Source: Rhinopithecus roxellana
Lineage: Eukaryota > Chordata > Mammalia > Primates > Cercopithecidae
NCBI RefSeq assembly: GCF_007565055.1
Contig: NC_044553.1
Coordinates: forward strand, 45,435,420 to 45,499,419
Reading direction: 5' to 3'
Length of the DNA: 64,000 nucleotides
The notes beneath the pieces are model-generated. The model was not told the origin of the DNA, made no database searches, and was given only the letters and a program-made list of their open reading frames with translations. Below are positions 1 to 11,939 of the stretch, one piece after another; within the stretch, counting starts at the first letter, position 1; each line of letters starts with the position of its first letter. The translations under genes were made by a program, and so were the position numbers.

Positions 1-212
1 TGCTGAGCACTGTGCTAAATGCCAGACTGCCTTTATCTCCCTCTCCTTTACAACAGCACTCTGAGGTGGGTATTACTGTCTCCATTCTACAAAGAAATCC
101 CTACTGAGAGGGAGTCAGTAAATAACTGGAAGCCCTGCAGCTGGTAAAGAGGCAGAGCCAAGATTTGGCCCAGGTTCACATGATCTGCGTGACAGTGAAG
201 CGCACATCCTCA

Positions 213-537
213 TTTTTTGTTTGTTTGTTTGTTTTTTGTTTTGTTTTGTTTTAGAAGGAGTCTCGCTTTTTTCCCTCAGGCTGGAACACAATGGCTCAAT
301 CTTGGTTCACTGCAACCTACGCCTCCCGGATTCAAGCGATTCTCCTGCCTCAGCCTCTCGAGTAGCTGGGATTACAGGCATACACCACCACACCTGGCTA
401 ATTATTTTGTATTTTTAGTAGAGACAGGGTTTCACCATGTTGGCCATGCTGGTCTCGAACTCCTGACCTCAGGAGATCCACCTGCCTCAGCCTCCCAGAG
501 TGCTGGGATTACAAGTGTAAGCCACTGCACCCTGCCT
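213..537 (-). repeat. Alu element
   Basis: An antisense Alu begins with a T-rich tail containing GTTT repeats, followed by the right and left arms in reverse complement and ending in the typical reverse start of Alu. The 152-residue open frame across it is an Alu-derived translation, not a gene. Confidence 0.93.
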
Positions 538-841
538 GTTTTTTGTTTTTTAAGACAGAGTCTCACTCTGTTGCCCAGGCTGGAGTGTGGTGGTGGGATC
601 ACAGCTCACTGCAGCCTTGACCTCCCAGGCTCAAGCAATTCTACCTTCGGCCACCTCAGTCTTCCGAGTAGCTAGGACTACAGGCACGAGCCACCACACC
701 CAGCTAATGTTTGTATTTTTTTGTAGAGACAGTGTCTTGCCATGTTGCCCAGGCTGGTCTTGAACTCCTGGACTCAAGTGATCCACTTGCCTCAGCCTCC
801 CAAAGTGCTAGGATTACAGGGATGAGCCACCACACTCAGCC
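538..841 (-). repeat. Alu element (older, AluJ-like)
   Basis: A second antisense Alu abuts the first head to tail. The GGTGGTGGGATCACAGCTCA stretch and many differences from younger Alus suggest an AluJ-type copy. The two form a 630-bp Alu tandem in intron 2. Confidence 0.9.
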
Positions 842-1093
842 AACACATTCCCATTCTTACACACCATTTCCAACGCTCTATTATGAGAAGGGCATTACAA
901 GCAGGTTAGTTGGGCAGACGATCCTGCAGTTAAGCTGGCTGGCCTGGTAGCAAACACTGCCTTTGTAGCACTGAAGAACAATTGCTTAGACTCCCTGGGA
1001 GCTCCTTGGGCTGTGCACCTGGAATGGCCATTGACCGGCTAGCACCCTTTCCATATCCCAGCCAGACTCAGATCCAAAGGCGGTCCAGGTTAT

Positions 1094-1171
1094 GACAGAG
1101 TCCCACTCTGTTGCCCAGACTGAACTGTGGTGGTGGGATCACAGCTCACTACAGCCTTGACCTCCCAGATT
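1094..1171 (-). repeat. Alu fragment
   Basis: About 78 bp match the start of an antisense Alu arm (GACAGAGTCCCACTCTGTTG and following). It is truncated and closely resembles the AluJ-like copy at 538. Confidence 0.7.
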
Positions 1172-2900
1172 CCTGTATATGTGATTTGTTAGCATGCACA
1201 GTGTCTTCATTCAAACTCTTGTCCAGCTTTTGCTGTGATCCCAGCACTGTACTGCTTACCTCAAGGCAAACTCCAAGAAGAGCACAAGAAAAACCAGGGG
1301 ACTGCCCTAAATATGCCAAGGCTTAACTGCTTCCCCTATAAGCTCCCACTGCGTTCACCAGGTAATGTAGATGTAGCCATATTTTCAGCCTTTTTTTAGG
1401 TAGAGACATGGTTTTGGAGTATTTTGCCTGCATAACACCCTGAACTGAACATCAGGTCGATACTTAGAATTAGTTGGCCCCAGACCCTACCACTGTTGTT
1501 AACACCCTTCACCACAGCAATCCATATCTGTTTGTGTCCATTGATATACCTGGGGATTTCTGCAGTCACTGTAGGAGGGAAAAAGGGAAAGAACCAGCAG
1601 GAAGAAGGAGTGAAGAAATGGTATGAAGTCTTCTGTGGCCCCTAAACTGGGGTTGAGTCCCTAGAGTTAGAAGAGTAAGGGCCAAAACTGATGGGACTTC
1701 TTTCAGTAGAAGCTGTGCTTCTGGGTGAGAGTCAGGACCTGACCAAAATGTTTATGAGCAACTACGACACCCTAAAATACAAATAGAGTTGTATCTGTGA
1801 CTGGCTGGAAAATGGTAACATTGGCTTGGAAAGGTAGTCCTTACCATTCTATCTCTGGAATCTAGCACAGTTCAGGCTCCTTGAGAACTGGTGGCTTTGG
1901 GAACTTTTTGGGAACATGCAGCACAACACACTGGCCCATCATGACATCTGTGTGGACAACAGGATCAATATCAGCTTCAGCAGGTGCAGGAATAGGAGAG
2001 GATTGTGTGTGTGAGGTAACTTTCTCATTGTGGCTGCAGCTAATATACTGGTTTGTGGGCACATACTGGTTTGTAAGATCTGCTTGAAAATTCCAAAAGT
2101 AACCAATTTATACTGGGCATAAATGGGATCCCATTTTGTGGTCACCGACTAGCGAGGTCAGCAGATATTTGTCTTTTAAATATAAAACATCACCTTATTG
2201 TAAAGAAGTTACAGCATCCTGCTCCCCTGGGAATGTTCCAGTCAAATCCAGTCAATCAGAGGTCATAATACCCTAATTATGTAGCATCCTGCACAAAGCA
2301 TTTAGGCTAATGGTAATTGCTCTTGATGTAGCATTTTATGACTAAAATAAACTTATTGAAAAAGCAAATAGCCTTGTTTTCACAACAAATAAAATATAGG
2401 GTTATCTTGAGCACAGGATTGTGTATGGGTGGGGAGAAGGAAAGGATATGCATAGAATAGAACATTGAAGGGGTTCCCTCTGCTCACCTAAGACTTTCAT
2501 CTTGTGCCCTGTGGGCTCCAGCTGTGCCCATGGGCCCTTTATGTGAATAATCTGATTGTCCCAGCAAGCTTGGCAAAGCCAAGAGTTGAGTGCACTGTCT
2601 CTAGTTCTCATGTTCTTTCCAATACACTGCTCTGCCTTGTCCTTGTGATAAGCCAGGATGACCACTCATCTCTACAGGGAGAAATTTCTAGCAGCCACTT
2701 GGCCTCTAACCAGAGGCATCAGGGTGCCACTTGTCCACCTCTCTTTCTGAACCTTTCTGCCTCCTTTCCAGCCCTTTTCCTCATTGCTTTGCAAAGTACC
2801 CTTCCAGACATACCCTTTCTGATCCCCAAGCAACTTTTTTTCCTCTGTAGATCTCTGTAGTCTGAGCTATCTAAATAAGGCCTCTGATTATTTCTTCAAC

Positions 2901-3194
2901 CTTTTTTTTTTTTCTTTATGGAGTCTCACTCTGTCGCCAGGCTGGAGAGCAGTGGCACAATCTCGGAGCATTGCAACCTCTGCCTCCCAGGTTCAAGCGA
3001 TTCTCCTGCCTCAGCCTCCCAAGTAGCTGGGACTACAGGTGTGTGCCACCACGCCCAGCTAAGTTTTGTATTTTTAGTAGAGACAAGGTTTCACCATGTT
3101 GGCCAGGATGATCTTGATTTCTTGACCTCGTGATCCACTCACCTTGGCCTCCCAAAGTGCTGAGATTACAAGCTTGAGCCACCACGCCCAGCCT
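2901..3194 (-). repeat. Alu element
   Basis: Full-length antisense Alu with a T-run at 2902. TATTTCTTCA occurs just before it and again just after it at about 3195, which looks like the target-site duplication. Confidence 0.93.
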
Positions 3195-3420
3195 ATTTCT
3201 TCAGCTTTTATATTGAACACCTACTAAATGCCTTGCATCATGTGAGGTCCAAGGTAAATAATAGTTCCAGCCTCAAGATGCTTAGAAGGAGCTAACAAAC
3301 AGAAACCTACTTATGGGAAATTTTATTTTGGAAGAGGAAATTGTTAAACAAAGAGATCTCCCACTGGTAGACGAAACTCAAGGGAGTTAGATTGGAGGTG
3401 ATCCCTTACAGCCCCCTTGT

Positions 3421-3874
3421 TCTTTTTTTTTTTTTTTTTTTTTGTCACCGAGGTTGGAGTGCAGTGGCACAATCTCTGCTCACTGCAACTTCCATCTCCT
3501 GGGTTCAAGCAATTCTCCTGCCTCAGTCTCCTGAGTAGCTGGGATTACAGGTGCGAGCCACCATGCCTAGCTAATTTTTTTTTTTTTTTTTGAGACGGAG
3601 TTTCGCTCTTATTGCCCAGGCTGGAGTGCAGTGCCACCATCTTGGCTCACTGCAGCCTTCACCTTCTGGGTTCAAGCAATTCTCCCATCTCAGCCTCCCG
3701 AGTAGCTGGGAATACAGGCGCCTGCCACCACGCCCAGCTAATTTTTTTCTATTTTTCGTAGAGACGGGGTTTCACCATGTTGGGCAGGCTAGTCTCAAAC
3801 TCCTGACCTCGTGATACAACCACTTCAGCCTCCCAAAGTGCTGGCATTACAGGCATGAGCCACTGCACCTGGCC
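3421..3874 (-). repeat. Two antisense Alus back to back
   Basis: A partial Alu (3421-3576) runs directly into the poly-T of a complete Alu (about 3577-3874), both antisense. The layout suggests that a younger Alu landed in the A-rich middle of an older one, leaving only one arm of the older copy on this side. Confidence 0.88.
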
Positions 3875-4559
3875 CCCTGCCCGTTTTCCTTTCACAATGG
3901 CTACCTCCAGGCAGCTGGAGGTAGCTACTCTGCAGGAAGCTTCTGGGAGAAGAGGAACTTCCCACTGCCCTGTGTGCCCCCTACTCCCTCCTAACCTCTG
4001 TTTCTAGCCTTCCCTGGTAAGGTGTACTGCTAGTCTCCAGAATTGTGGCTCTCCTGCACTGAAAAAGAAAACCCAACAGTTGAAGTGTTTATAATGCTTT
4101 AGGAAATCATCCGTGCTTCAATACACTGGCATTTTCTCACTCACAGCAGCCACTGAGTGGCAGGGGCAGGTGAGGAAAGGACCCTTGTGGCTTAGCCAGT
4201 AGCCAGAATCCCCCTACCCACTGCAAATCCACTTTGTCCTGTAGACTTGGAAAAAGCATAGCTTTCTCCACAGGGAGTGGTAAAGGCTTCTAGAAACAAG
4301 TGCACCTTTTGGTTCTGTGTAGGATCAGCAGCATCATCATCACCACCATCGTCTCTCCTTTGTTTACAACTAAGTCCACAGCCTGAAAGTCCACATCTCA
4401 ACGTGGTGTCTCTGATTCCCCCTCCACACAAAATGTCATCTGTCTTCCTCAAATGAACATCTGTTTTCACTAGGAAGTGAGCCTATATGCTCAGACAATT
4501 TTTAAAAATTCTTTATTTATTTTTCTGCCCGCGAAAGCAGAGAAGCCTTTATAAACACA

Positions 4560-4795
4560 GTGACGATGGTCTGGAAGTGGTATAGCAGAAAATATAGGCT
4601 CTAGAATTCAGATAAACCTGAATTTGAATCCTGGTTCTTCCACTTACTGATCATGTAGCCTTAAGAAACTTACTTTCCGTCCATGCCTCAGTTTTCTCAT
4701 CTGTTAACTGGAGTAGTACCCATCTCGGGGATCAAATGCACCTACTACCCCTACAATAGTGTCTGGCAAGTATTTGATAAATGCTGCTCTTGTTG
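4560..4795 (+). repeat. MIR SINE
   Basis: This old MIR-type SINE contains the recognisable core (GAATCCTGGTTCTTCCACTT, then CCTCAGTTTTCTCATCTG). It is diverged, as expected for a pre-primate element. Confidence 0.75.
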
Positions 4796-5352
4796 TTACT
4801 AGCAAAGCCAGCTGGAGATGTTAGAGACCAACCACAGAGCAAACTCTCCATTTGATTTTATGGCTGGATGCAAGTCAAGGAAGCTGATTTCTCTAGCTGG
4901 AGCCTGGGTTGGGCTCAGGAAAGGGTTGCTACATTTCTGTGTATGACAGAAATGCATTGTTTATGCAGAGGAACTGAGAACTAGCCACACAAACTCTGTG
5001 ACCACCTCAAAATCAACTATGCCCCCACCCTCAGCAACCCACGGTCATTTTCCCTTAAAGATACGTCTCTTTTGAGCTTGTTTTCATATCCTCTGGTCAT
5101 GGCCTGAGAAATTGCTAGATATAGATTTAAATCCTATACATATATTGGATAAGCATATTGACTTTTAAAAGATATTGAAGTTAATAGCTAAATCAATCTG
5201 TTTGGGGTGATTGCTTTATAGACAGAGGGATACAACCCTATTAATAAAGAGCCACTTGAGCACATCAAGTTTCTTTTCATACCTGACTCTCCTTTCATCA
5301 AGATAAACATTCTAAACAGTTATCCAAGGATGCCATGAAAATGATCAGTCCT

Positions 5353-5631
5353 GGCCAGGCGCGGTGGCTCAAGCCTGTAATCCCAGCACTTTGGGAGGCT
5401 GAGAGGGGTGGATCACGAGGTCAGGAGATCGAGACCATCTTGGCTAACACGGTAAAACCTGTCTCTACTAAAAAAAAATACAAAAAACTAGCCGGGCGAG
5501 GTGGTGGGTGCCTGTAGTCCCAGCTACTCGGGAGGCTGAGGCAGGAGAATGGCATAAACCCGGGAGGCGGAACTTGCAGTGAGCTGAGATCCGGCCACTG
5601 CAATACAGGGTGACAGAGTGAGACTCCGTCT

Positions 5632-5674
<43 letters not shown>
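5353..5674 (+). repeat. AluY-like insertion with 16-bp target-site duplication
   Basis: Full-length sense Alu starting GGCCAGGCGCGGTGGCTC and ending in an A-tail of roughly 40 bases. It is flanked by perfect 16-bp direct repeats, GAAAATGATCAGTCCT, at 5337-5352 and 5675-5690. The intact repeats, long pure A-tail and low divergence indicate a young insertion. It ends only about 185 bp before the exon 3 acceptor of AQP9. Confidence 0.95.
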
Positions 5675-5676
<2 letters not shown>

Positions 5677-5875
5677 AAATGATCAGTCCTCCCTCTCTCC
5701 CTGCTCAGATACACACACTCTCTCTGTTTCATGTGCATACACACCCCTGTTTCTCCTCACAGGCAGTAGTTCTCTACCTAGAAGACTGAATTCCACCTGA
5801 GATCTCTAGATGGTTTTCTGTATATTCTTCATCTTGACCTGCCTTCTCACTTTTTCAATCTTCCCTTCTTTGCAG

Positions 5876-6013
5876 GTGGCCACGTCAATCCAGCTGTGTC
5901 TTTTGCAATGTGTCTCTTTGGACGGATGAAATGGTTCAAATTGCCATTTTATGTGGGAGCCCAGTTCTTGGGAGCCTTTGCGGGGGCCGCAACCCTCTTT
6001 GGCATTTACTATG
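5876..6013 (+). CDS. AQP9: AQP9 exon 3 (residues 80-125, first NPA box)
   Basis: Encodes the part of aquaporin-9 that carries the first pore helix. Aquaporin-9 is an aquaglyceroporin passing water, glycerol, urea and other small neutral solutes across the plasma membrane, known mainly from liver and leukocytes. The exon opens after TTTGCAG, in phase 1, and reads G-H-V-N-P-A, so the first NPA motif falls at residues 84-86 as in the family. The rest covers the half-helix, the FGRMKWFK loop and the next membrane segment (YVGAQFLGAFAGAATLFGIYY). It ends at a strong donor, GGTGAGTA, splitting the following aspartate codon after one base. Its 138-bp length equals that of the human exon as I recall it. 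From memory, human has I83 and L88 where this has V and F, and V rather than A and L at two later sites; the NPA box is untouched. Very sure of the gene. Confidence 0.97.
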
Positions 6014-7696
6014 GTGAGTAAAGTCCCTGAGTCTTAAGATTAGGAAGAGCTGGGCATAATTTGAAAGTCAGAATTACTTGGTAGGCACAGGTGAAAAAAA
6101 GCAAGGACAGGAAGCTTTCTACAAGTGACAGGAAGTTCTAAATTTGAGAAAATGAGGCCACATTACCGTTCCAGCAAATTCATGAATCCTCTTGATGAAA
6201 ATGGTCGTATCTTAAATGGGAAGCAGAACTTAAAGAAAGCCTATCTTTGTGCCAAGCCAGAACTACAACATGAACATCCATAACAACAAACAATAGGCCA
6301 GTGGCTTCCCCACTGCTGTCTCTGATTTGGCTGGGAAAGGAGGTGTTTTCTGGTGGCAAAGGTGTGACCAGTAAGTATTGAGAGAAGGACTCTGGGGTGA
6401 TATCTTTGAAGGAAGAGACACAGCAGAGATGTGGGTGGGTGGGAGCCTCATTGTCCTTCTATCAAACAGCCAGGGCTTCCACTCTGCAACAGTCCTTGGG
6501 AAAAACACAGTACTGGTGATAGAAGACCAGACTTTAGTTCTAGCTGTTCAGTAAATACCTGTGCGACTTAAATATCTGATCTGACTAGCCTCAGTTTCCT
6601 CCTCTGGAAAATGAGAAAATTGAATTACATGACTCTCGAGGCCTTTCAAACTAAAACACCTTGGTGTTTCCATGAAATCAACTGTTAAAGCAGCTCCTTC
6701 CTTCTAACCCAAGGTAAGACTTAATACATTATGACTCCCAAACTGAAGGCCTTAGGAAGTCGTGGAGGACTAGGTGTGTGGTGGCTCACGCCTGTAATCC
6801 CAAAACTTTGGGAGGCAGAAGCGGGAGGATCGTTTGAGCCCAGGAGTTCAAGACCAGCCTGGGCAACATAGGGATAGCTTGTCTCTTCAAAAAAAAAAAA
6901 AATTTAAAAATAAGCCAGGTGTGGTAACTCACATCTGTAGTCCCAGGTACTCAGGAGGCTGAGGTGAGAAGGTTGCTTGAGCCCAGATCAAGGCTGCAGT
7001 GAGCCCGGATCACGCCGTTGTACTCCAGCCTGGGCAGCAGAGAGAAACCCTGTCTCCAAAAAAAATAAAAAAGAAAAAAAAAAAAAAGAAAAAGAGAAAT
7101 AGATTATGGAAAGGGACTTTTCCCCAAAGAGTGTCTCTCTGAGAATTAGAGTCTAAAAGGGCTAAAAGGGAATTCAAGGCCACACAGGAAATTCAGAGCC
7201 CACTGCTATGGCAAGAATGGCCTGGGGTCAGTGCTGGCTGTGGCAGTGGCTGCCATACCCCTAGCTCTAAGGGCGTCTTCAGTATACTGCAACACCCTTA
7301 AATTCTGGAGTGGTATTAGGGGTTACTGAGAGCCCTCTGGGAAGTACAAATTCTTCCTAGAGCAAGACCAAGCCCCGCTTTGGCTTTCAGTTGACCTTGA
7401 AAAGTCCAAGAATTACCACAAAAGAGAATTCATCGCCAGGACCCTATTGAAGAAGAATTTGTCCAAGTTTAGAGTGGGCCATTCAGAGAGGCCAAGGGCC
7501 TTCTTCCTTTGACCCTCCATCCTGGGATTCACATGGGCATTCCTAAAACTATCATTCCTCGGAAGTAGAGAGAGACAAATGACACGGCTATGCCAAGCTC
7601 AACCTCAGTGACTGGTTGTTTAGTAGAAGGCCTGGCATAGGCCTCCTTCAACTCTTCCCAGAGAACACTAATGTGCTGGAGTTTTGTCTTTCATAG
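6014..7696 (+). other. AQP9: AQP9 intron 3
   Basis: Intron of 1,683 bp bounded by GTGAGT and TTTCATAG. It holds a MIR-like fragment near 6500-6650 and a full-length sense AluJ-like element at about 6768-7100. Nothing else stands out. Confidence 0.93.
6768..7100 (+). repeat. AluJ-like element
   Basis: Sense Alu with both arms, an A-rich linker and an A-rich tail interrupted by T and G. Divergence is considerable and the left arm has AluJ-type wording, so this is an old copy. Confidence 0.88.
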
Positions 7697-7815
7697 ATGG
7701 ACTTATGTCCTTTGCTGGTGGAAAACTGCTGATCATGGGAGAAAATGCAACAGCACACATTTTTGCAACATATCCAGCTCCGTATCTATCTTTGGCGAAT
7801 GCATTTGCAGATCAA
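7697..7815 (+). CDS. AQP9: AQP9 exon 4 (residues 126-165)
   Basis: Encodes the extracellular loop between membrane segments 3 and 4 and the start of the next helix of aquaporin-9. The acceptor is TTTCATAG; two bases complete the aspartate codon begun in exon 3, giving D-G-L-M-S-F-A-G-G-K. The exon ends after F-A-D-Q at a CAA|GTAAG donor in phase 0. An N-A-T glycosylation sequon sits at residue 142, the position known for human AQP9. The only change I notice against human from memory is M139 for V. At 119 bp it has the expected length, and the frame is open and continuous with both neighbours. Confidence 0.97.
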
Positions 7816-9013
7816 GTAAGTGTAAATTCAACAAAGACTTAACTTTGGTGAAAAGATATGCTCTTATAAGGGAAATGCATTGGAGAATTAGAGTCCAATC
7901 AGAAAGGAGAGATTGTATTTCCAACGGCAAAGGTTGCTGGGCATAACCCAAGCTTTCTTGATCATCGTTTTACCTTTGCAGGAAGCTGATACCACCAGAA
8001 AAGTTTTCTTCTTCTTCTTTAATACATACACTTGTTCCCATTAGTTGAGATCCAGAAAAGAATGAATGACTAAACGTTTCAACCCCTGTAGACACGAATG
8101 GAGTTCACTTCACTGTTGTCTCTTTTAACATGTGGTCTAAGTGTGGAGGCCACAAGAGAAGACATTTCTATTTCAAATCAAAGGGACTGTGAAGGGTGGT
8201 AGCTGAGCCTAGGGTATCATCAGTCCTCTCCGTCTCATGTACATAGGTTTATTTATTTAAACTGTCAAGGTGGCTAGAAGTATCTCTGCCTTATTGACAT
8301 TTAAACAAGCTTCTGGCACCCAAGCATACTGTGGTGTAACCAATAGCACACCTATTTGGTCAGCTTGTGGCAGGACTAACATTGTCAACTCAAAAGACTC
8401 TTCTTCCCTTACGGTGTCCCAAGAAGGCTGCTGGTCATCTTGGTTAGTGCAGTGGAAGGAAGGCTATGTTTTTCAGTATCTCTAAGTTCTGCTTCTATGA
8501 TCAGGTTTATACAGTGGAGCAGATCAGAATGGGCATGTGTATAAAATGGACGTTCCAATTCATCAGCTCTGCCCATCTCCATTCAATGTATGGATGAAAA
8601 ACTATGCCCTCATGTCCTTAGCTTTTTTACTTTCCACTTTCATCAATAAATCAAACAGGCAACAAGCATTTATTAAAAACTCACCATGTGCTTGACCCTG
8701 TGTCTGGAGCTTGAAAGACTGACAAGCAAATATGAGTTGTAAAGATCCAAGGTGCAGAGTCTAAATGCTTGAATTAAAATAGCTGTTCTGCCTCCAACTT
8801 CCTGCCTGGTTTCAGAAAAGTACTGAACTTTTTGGGTCACAAGTTTTTCACTTGTAAAATGGGGGTAACATGAGCCTTCATGAAGTTACTTATGAGGATA
8901 AAAAGAAAAATATGAGAAAAATGCATTATAAACAGTATCTGCCCAGAAATTTAGAATCTAGTTGAAGAGCATTGAACAAGGGAACAATGCAAAATAAGAT
9001 ATAATTAGATAGA

Positions 9014-9300
9014 GCTGGCCATGGTGGCTCACATCTTAATCCCTGCATTTTGGGAGGCTAAGGTGGACAAGTCAACTTGAGCCCAGGAGTTCACTACCAG
9101 CCTGAGCAACATGGCAAAACCCTGTCTCTACCAAAAATACAAAAATTAGCCAGGTGTGGTGGTGCTCACCTGTAGTCCCAGCTACTTGGGAGGCTGAGGT
9201 GGGAGGACAGTTTGCACCCAGGAGCTGGAGGCTGCAGTGAGCTATGATCGCACCACTACACTTCAGCCTGGGCAAAAAAAAGAAGAAAATAAAAGAAAAA
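9014..9300 (+). repeat. Alu element
   Basis: Sense Alu, diverged, with a short A-rich tail interrupted by G. It pairs in inverse orientation with the Alu that starts 114 bp further on. Confidence 0.88.
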
Positions 9301-9413
9301 ATATATAATTAGATAAGAAACTGGAGTATAGGGGCCATATTATAATAGAAATTTGAAGCAGAGAGCATAGTAGAGCTACGACAATTTTGGTTATTTTGGT
9401 GTTTTTCTCTAAG

Positions 9414-9677
9414 TTTTTTTTTTTTTTTTTTTTTTTTTGAGACTGAGCCTGTGGCCCAGGCTGGAGTGCAATGGCATGATCTCAGCTCACTGCAACCCCT
9501 GCCTCTCAGGTTCAAGCAATTCTCCTGCCTCAGCCTTCTAAGTAGCTGGGATTACCAGCATGAGCCACTACTCTTGGCTAATTTTTGTATTTTTAGTAGA
9601 GACAGGGTTTCACCATGTTGGCCAGACTGGTCTCGAACTCCTGACCTCATAATCTGCCTGCCTCAGTCTCTCAAAGC
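9414..9677 (-). repeat. Alu element, 5'-truncated
   Basis: Antisense Alu with a 24-base T-run at its start. The match ends abruptly around 9677, before the Alu 5' end, so it is 5'-truncated or partly deleted. Confidence 0.88.
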
Positions 9678-10514
9678 TGTATCTCGATCAATGCTGACCT
9701 GCATACCATATCCTAAGCTTTCTTCATTGTGTCCTTATCTCAGAGTGAGTTTGCAATTTCTCTAAGGTCTGTGATTTCTAAGTCCATTATTGTGTACATA
9801 GTCAAGTAGAAAAAGTAAATATTAGAAAACCCTGATGCTGTAACCATCAGCAAACTCTGAAGGCTCTCTGTATTCCTTAGGCTTTGGAGAGAGTTCCAAA
9901 AATTACCAGTTATCAGTCAGTCAACACCCAACAGAGTTCTTGGTCATCATGACCATATTTTGGGGTCACTTTATCTCAAGATTACTAAATTGCTTAGCTC
10001 TAAATATTGTCCAAACATATTCCTTGGTTTAGTTAATAATCAATCACTTATTCACCCAATAACTATTTACTGGGCACCTACTTAGCCACGTACAGCTCTA
10101 TGCTCTTCCTTCTTCAATGAGTTCAGAGCCTGAGGCTCAATCTAACAAGTAAACAGATATTCTTTTGCAGAGTGACAAGGACAGTGATAGAAGTAAAGTC
10201 AGAATGTCATGGAAGCCCAGAGGCGGGAGGTTTTACTCTGCAAGAGAGAGTTGGAGAAGGCTTTCCACAGAAGAGTGCTCTTGGGGGAACCTGTGTCTTT
10301 TAATATTAAAAATTATTTTAACATTATCATTTTGGAAAGCAGATGAAATGATAATGAACTTAAACTTTAAAATCAGTTGCCTGGTTCCCATCCTGATTCT
10401 TCCTCTTACAAGTTTGACATTGGACAAGTGTCTTAACCTTGTTCTACTGAACTTTTCTTATCTATAAACTGAGAATAATAACAGGATTTACCTCACAGCA
10501 TTACTATGAAGTTT

Positions 10515-10838
10515 TTATTTTATTTTATTTTAATTAATTAATTTATTTATTTATTTGAGATGGAATCTCGCTCTGTTGCCCAGGCTGGAGTGCAGTGGCG
10601 TGATCTCGGCTCACTGCAAGCTCTGCCTCCCAGGTTCACGCCATTCTCCTGCCTCAGCCTCCCCATTAGCTGGGACTACAGGCGTCTGTCACCACGCCTG
10701 GCTAATTTTTTGTATTTTTAGTAGAGACGGGATTTCACCATGTTAGCCAGGATGGTCTCGATCTCTTGACCTCGTCATCCGCCTGCCTCGACCTCCCAAA
10801 ATGCTGGGATTACAGGTGTGAGCCACCGTACCCGGCCC
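10515..10838 (-). repeat. AluY-like element
   Basis: Full-length antisense Alu with a TTTA-rich tail. A duplicated flank (TACTATGAAGTTTT before, TACTGTGAAGTTTT after) differs at one base and marks the insertion site. Low divergence suggests AluY or late AluS. Confidence 0.9.
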
Positions 10839-11045
10839 CTACTGTGAAGTTTTAATGAGATAAAGCATATAAAGTACCTGGCATATAATAAATATTCAAT
10901 AAATAATGGCTATCATTTAACTGTTAAACAGTAGTTTGGGAAATAAATAACATAGAAACCAGCTATAATCGGCCAATTTAGAATACCTATTATCATTTTT
11001 GTTTATTGTCTTAAAAGTTTTCTTTTATGTGTATTTTTAAGTAGA

Positions 11046-11358
11046 GTCAACCCTACATATCTGTGTATTCTGCAACCATGGATTCAACCAACCATGGATC
11101 ACAAATATTTTTTAAATTGCATTTGTATTGGACATGTACAGACTTTTTTCTTGTCATTATTCCCTAAACAATACCATATTTACATTATATTAGGTATTAT
11201 AATAATCTAGAGATGATTTAAAATATACAGCAGGATGTGCATAGGTTATATACAAATAATACACAATTTTATATTGGAGACTTGAACACCCATGGATTTT
11301 TGGTATTTGCAGGAAGTCCTGGAAGCAATCCCTCACAGATACTGAGGGACAGCTGTGG
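11046..11358 (+). mobile_element. MER2/Tigger-like DNA transposon remnant
   Basis: About 313 bp match the non-autonomous Tigger-type element I know as MER2: the internal block TGTACAGACTTTTTTCTTGT and the paired terminal phrases GGATTCAACCAACCATGGAT and CTGAGGGACAGCTGT are present. The ends are roughly inverted repeats of each other. No transposase coding remains. Confidence 0.72.
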
Positions 11359-11939
11359 AAAACACAAAGCATATACAAATTTTTTTTCACTTAATGTCAT
11401 AAGCATTTTTAAATATTACTACATAGCTTTTATGTTTATAGTTTTTAATGGCTATATGGTAGACTAAAAAAAGAGTAAAAGCTTCCAGTTTTTCAGTACT
11501 ATAAATTTTGCTAAAGTGGACATTTTAAAATGATTTTTCCACGTTTTAGATTATTTCCACGGGGTAATTCTCAAATATCCAGCAGCATCAAATTGTATAC
11601 ATAAATTTATGTTTTTGAATGTATATTGCTAAATTATTGCTCAATTTCCTTTTGAAAGCATAGTACTTGTTTAGCTCTATTAGAAAAGCCTGAAATAACG
11701 ATATCCTTTTCCTAACATTTGATATTGTTTGGAAAGAAACGATATCTTGGAAACAGTGTTGTGGAAAGAAGACAGACTGGCACAATTACTCACCCAGTAC
11801 ATGCCAGTTATTAGTAGGCATATTGTAATATAAGTAAAGTAATATTGTAATATTGTAGAATAGTAAGAAAGGATGGTTTTGAGGCATGCAGGTGAGCAGA
11901 ACGCAGGCTAAAGCCCTGGCTCAACTTCTCCCTCTCCAG

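Larger units (their letters stand above)
1..5875 (+). other. AQP9: AQP9 intron 2 (3' part)
   Basis: This stretch precedes the exon 3 acceptor and is taken as the 3' part of AQP9 intron 2, because the coding phase at 5876 needs one base from an upstream exon outside the window. It holds several Alus, an old MIR-like SINE at the very start (about 1-185), another MIR near 4570-4790, and otherwise unremarkable sequence. The acceptor has a long pyrimidine tract ending in TTTGCAG at 5869-5875. I see no additional coding exon in it. Confidence 0.85.
7816..11939 (+). other. AQP9: AQP9 intron 4
   Basis: Intron of 4,124 bp from GTAAGT to CTCTCCAG. It contains a MIR-like fragment near 8750-8950, an oppositely oriented Alu pair (9014-9300 and 9414-9677), an AluY-like antisense copy (10515-10838) and a MER2/Tigger-like DNA transposon remnant (11046-11358). 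The remainder is AT-rich unique sequence. Confidence 0.93.

Noticed and set aside
217..675. 152-residue open frame
   Set aside because: It lies entirely in two antisense Alus; the protein reads as the usual Alu-derived translation.
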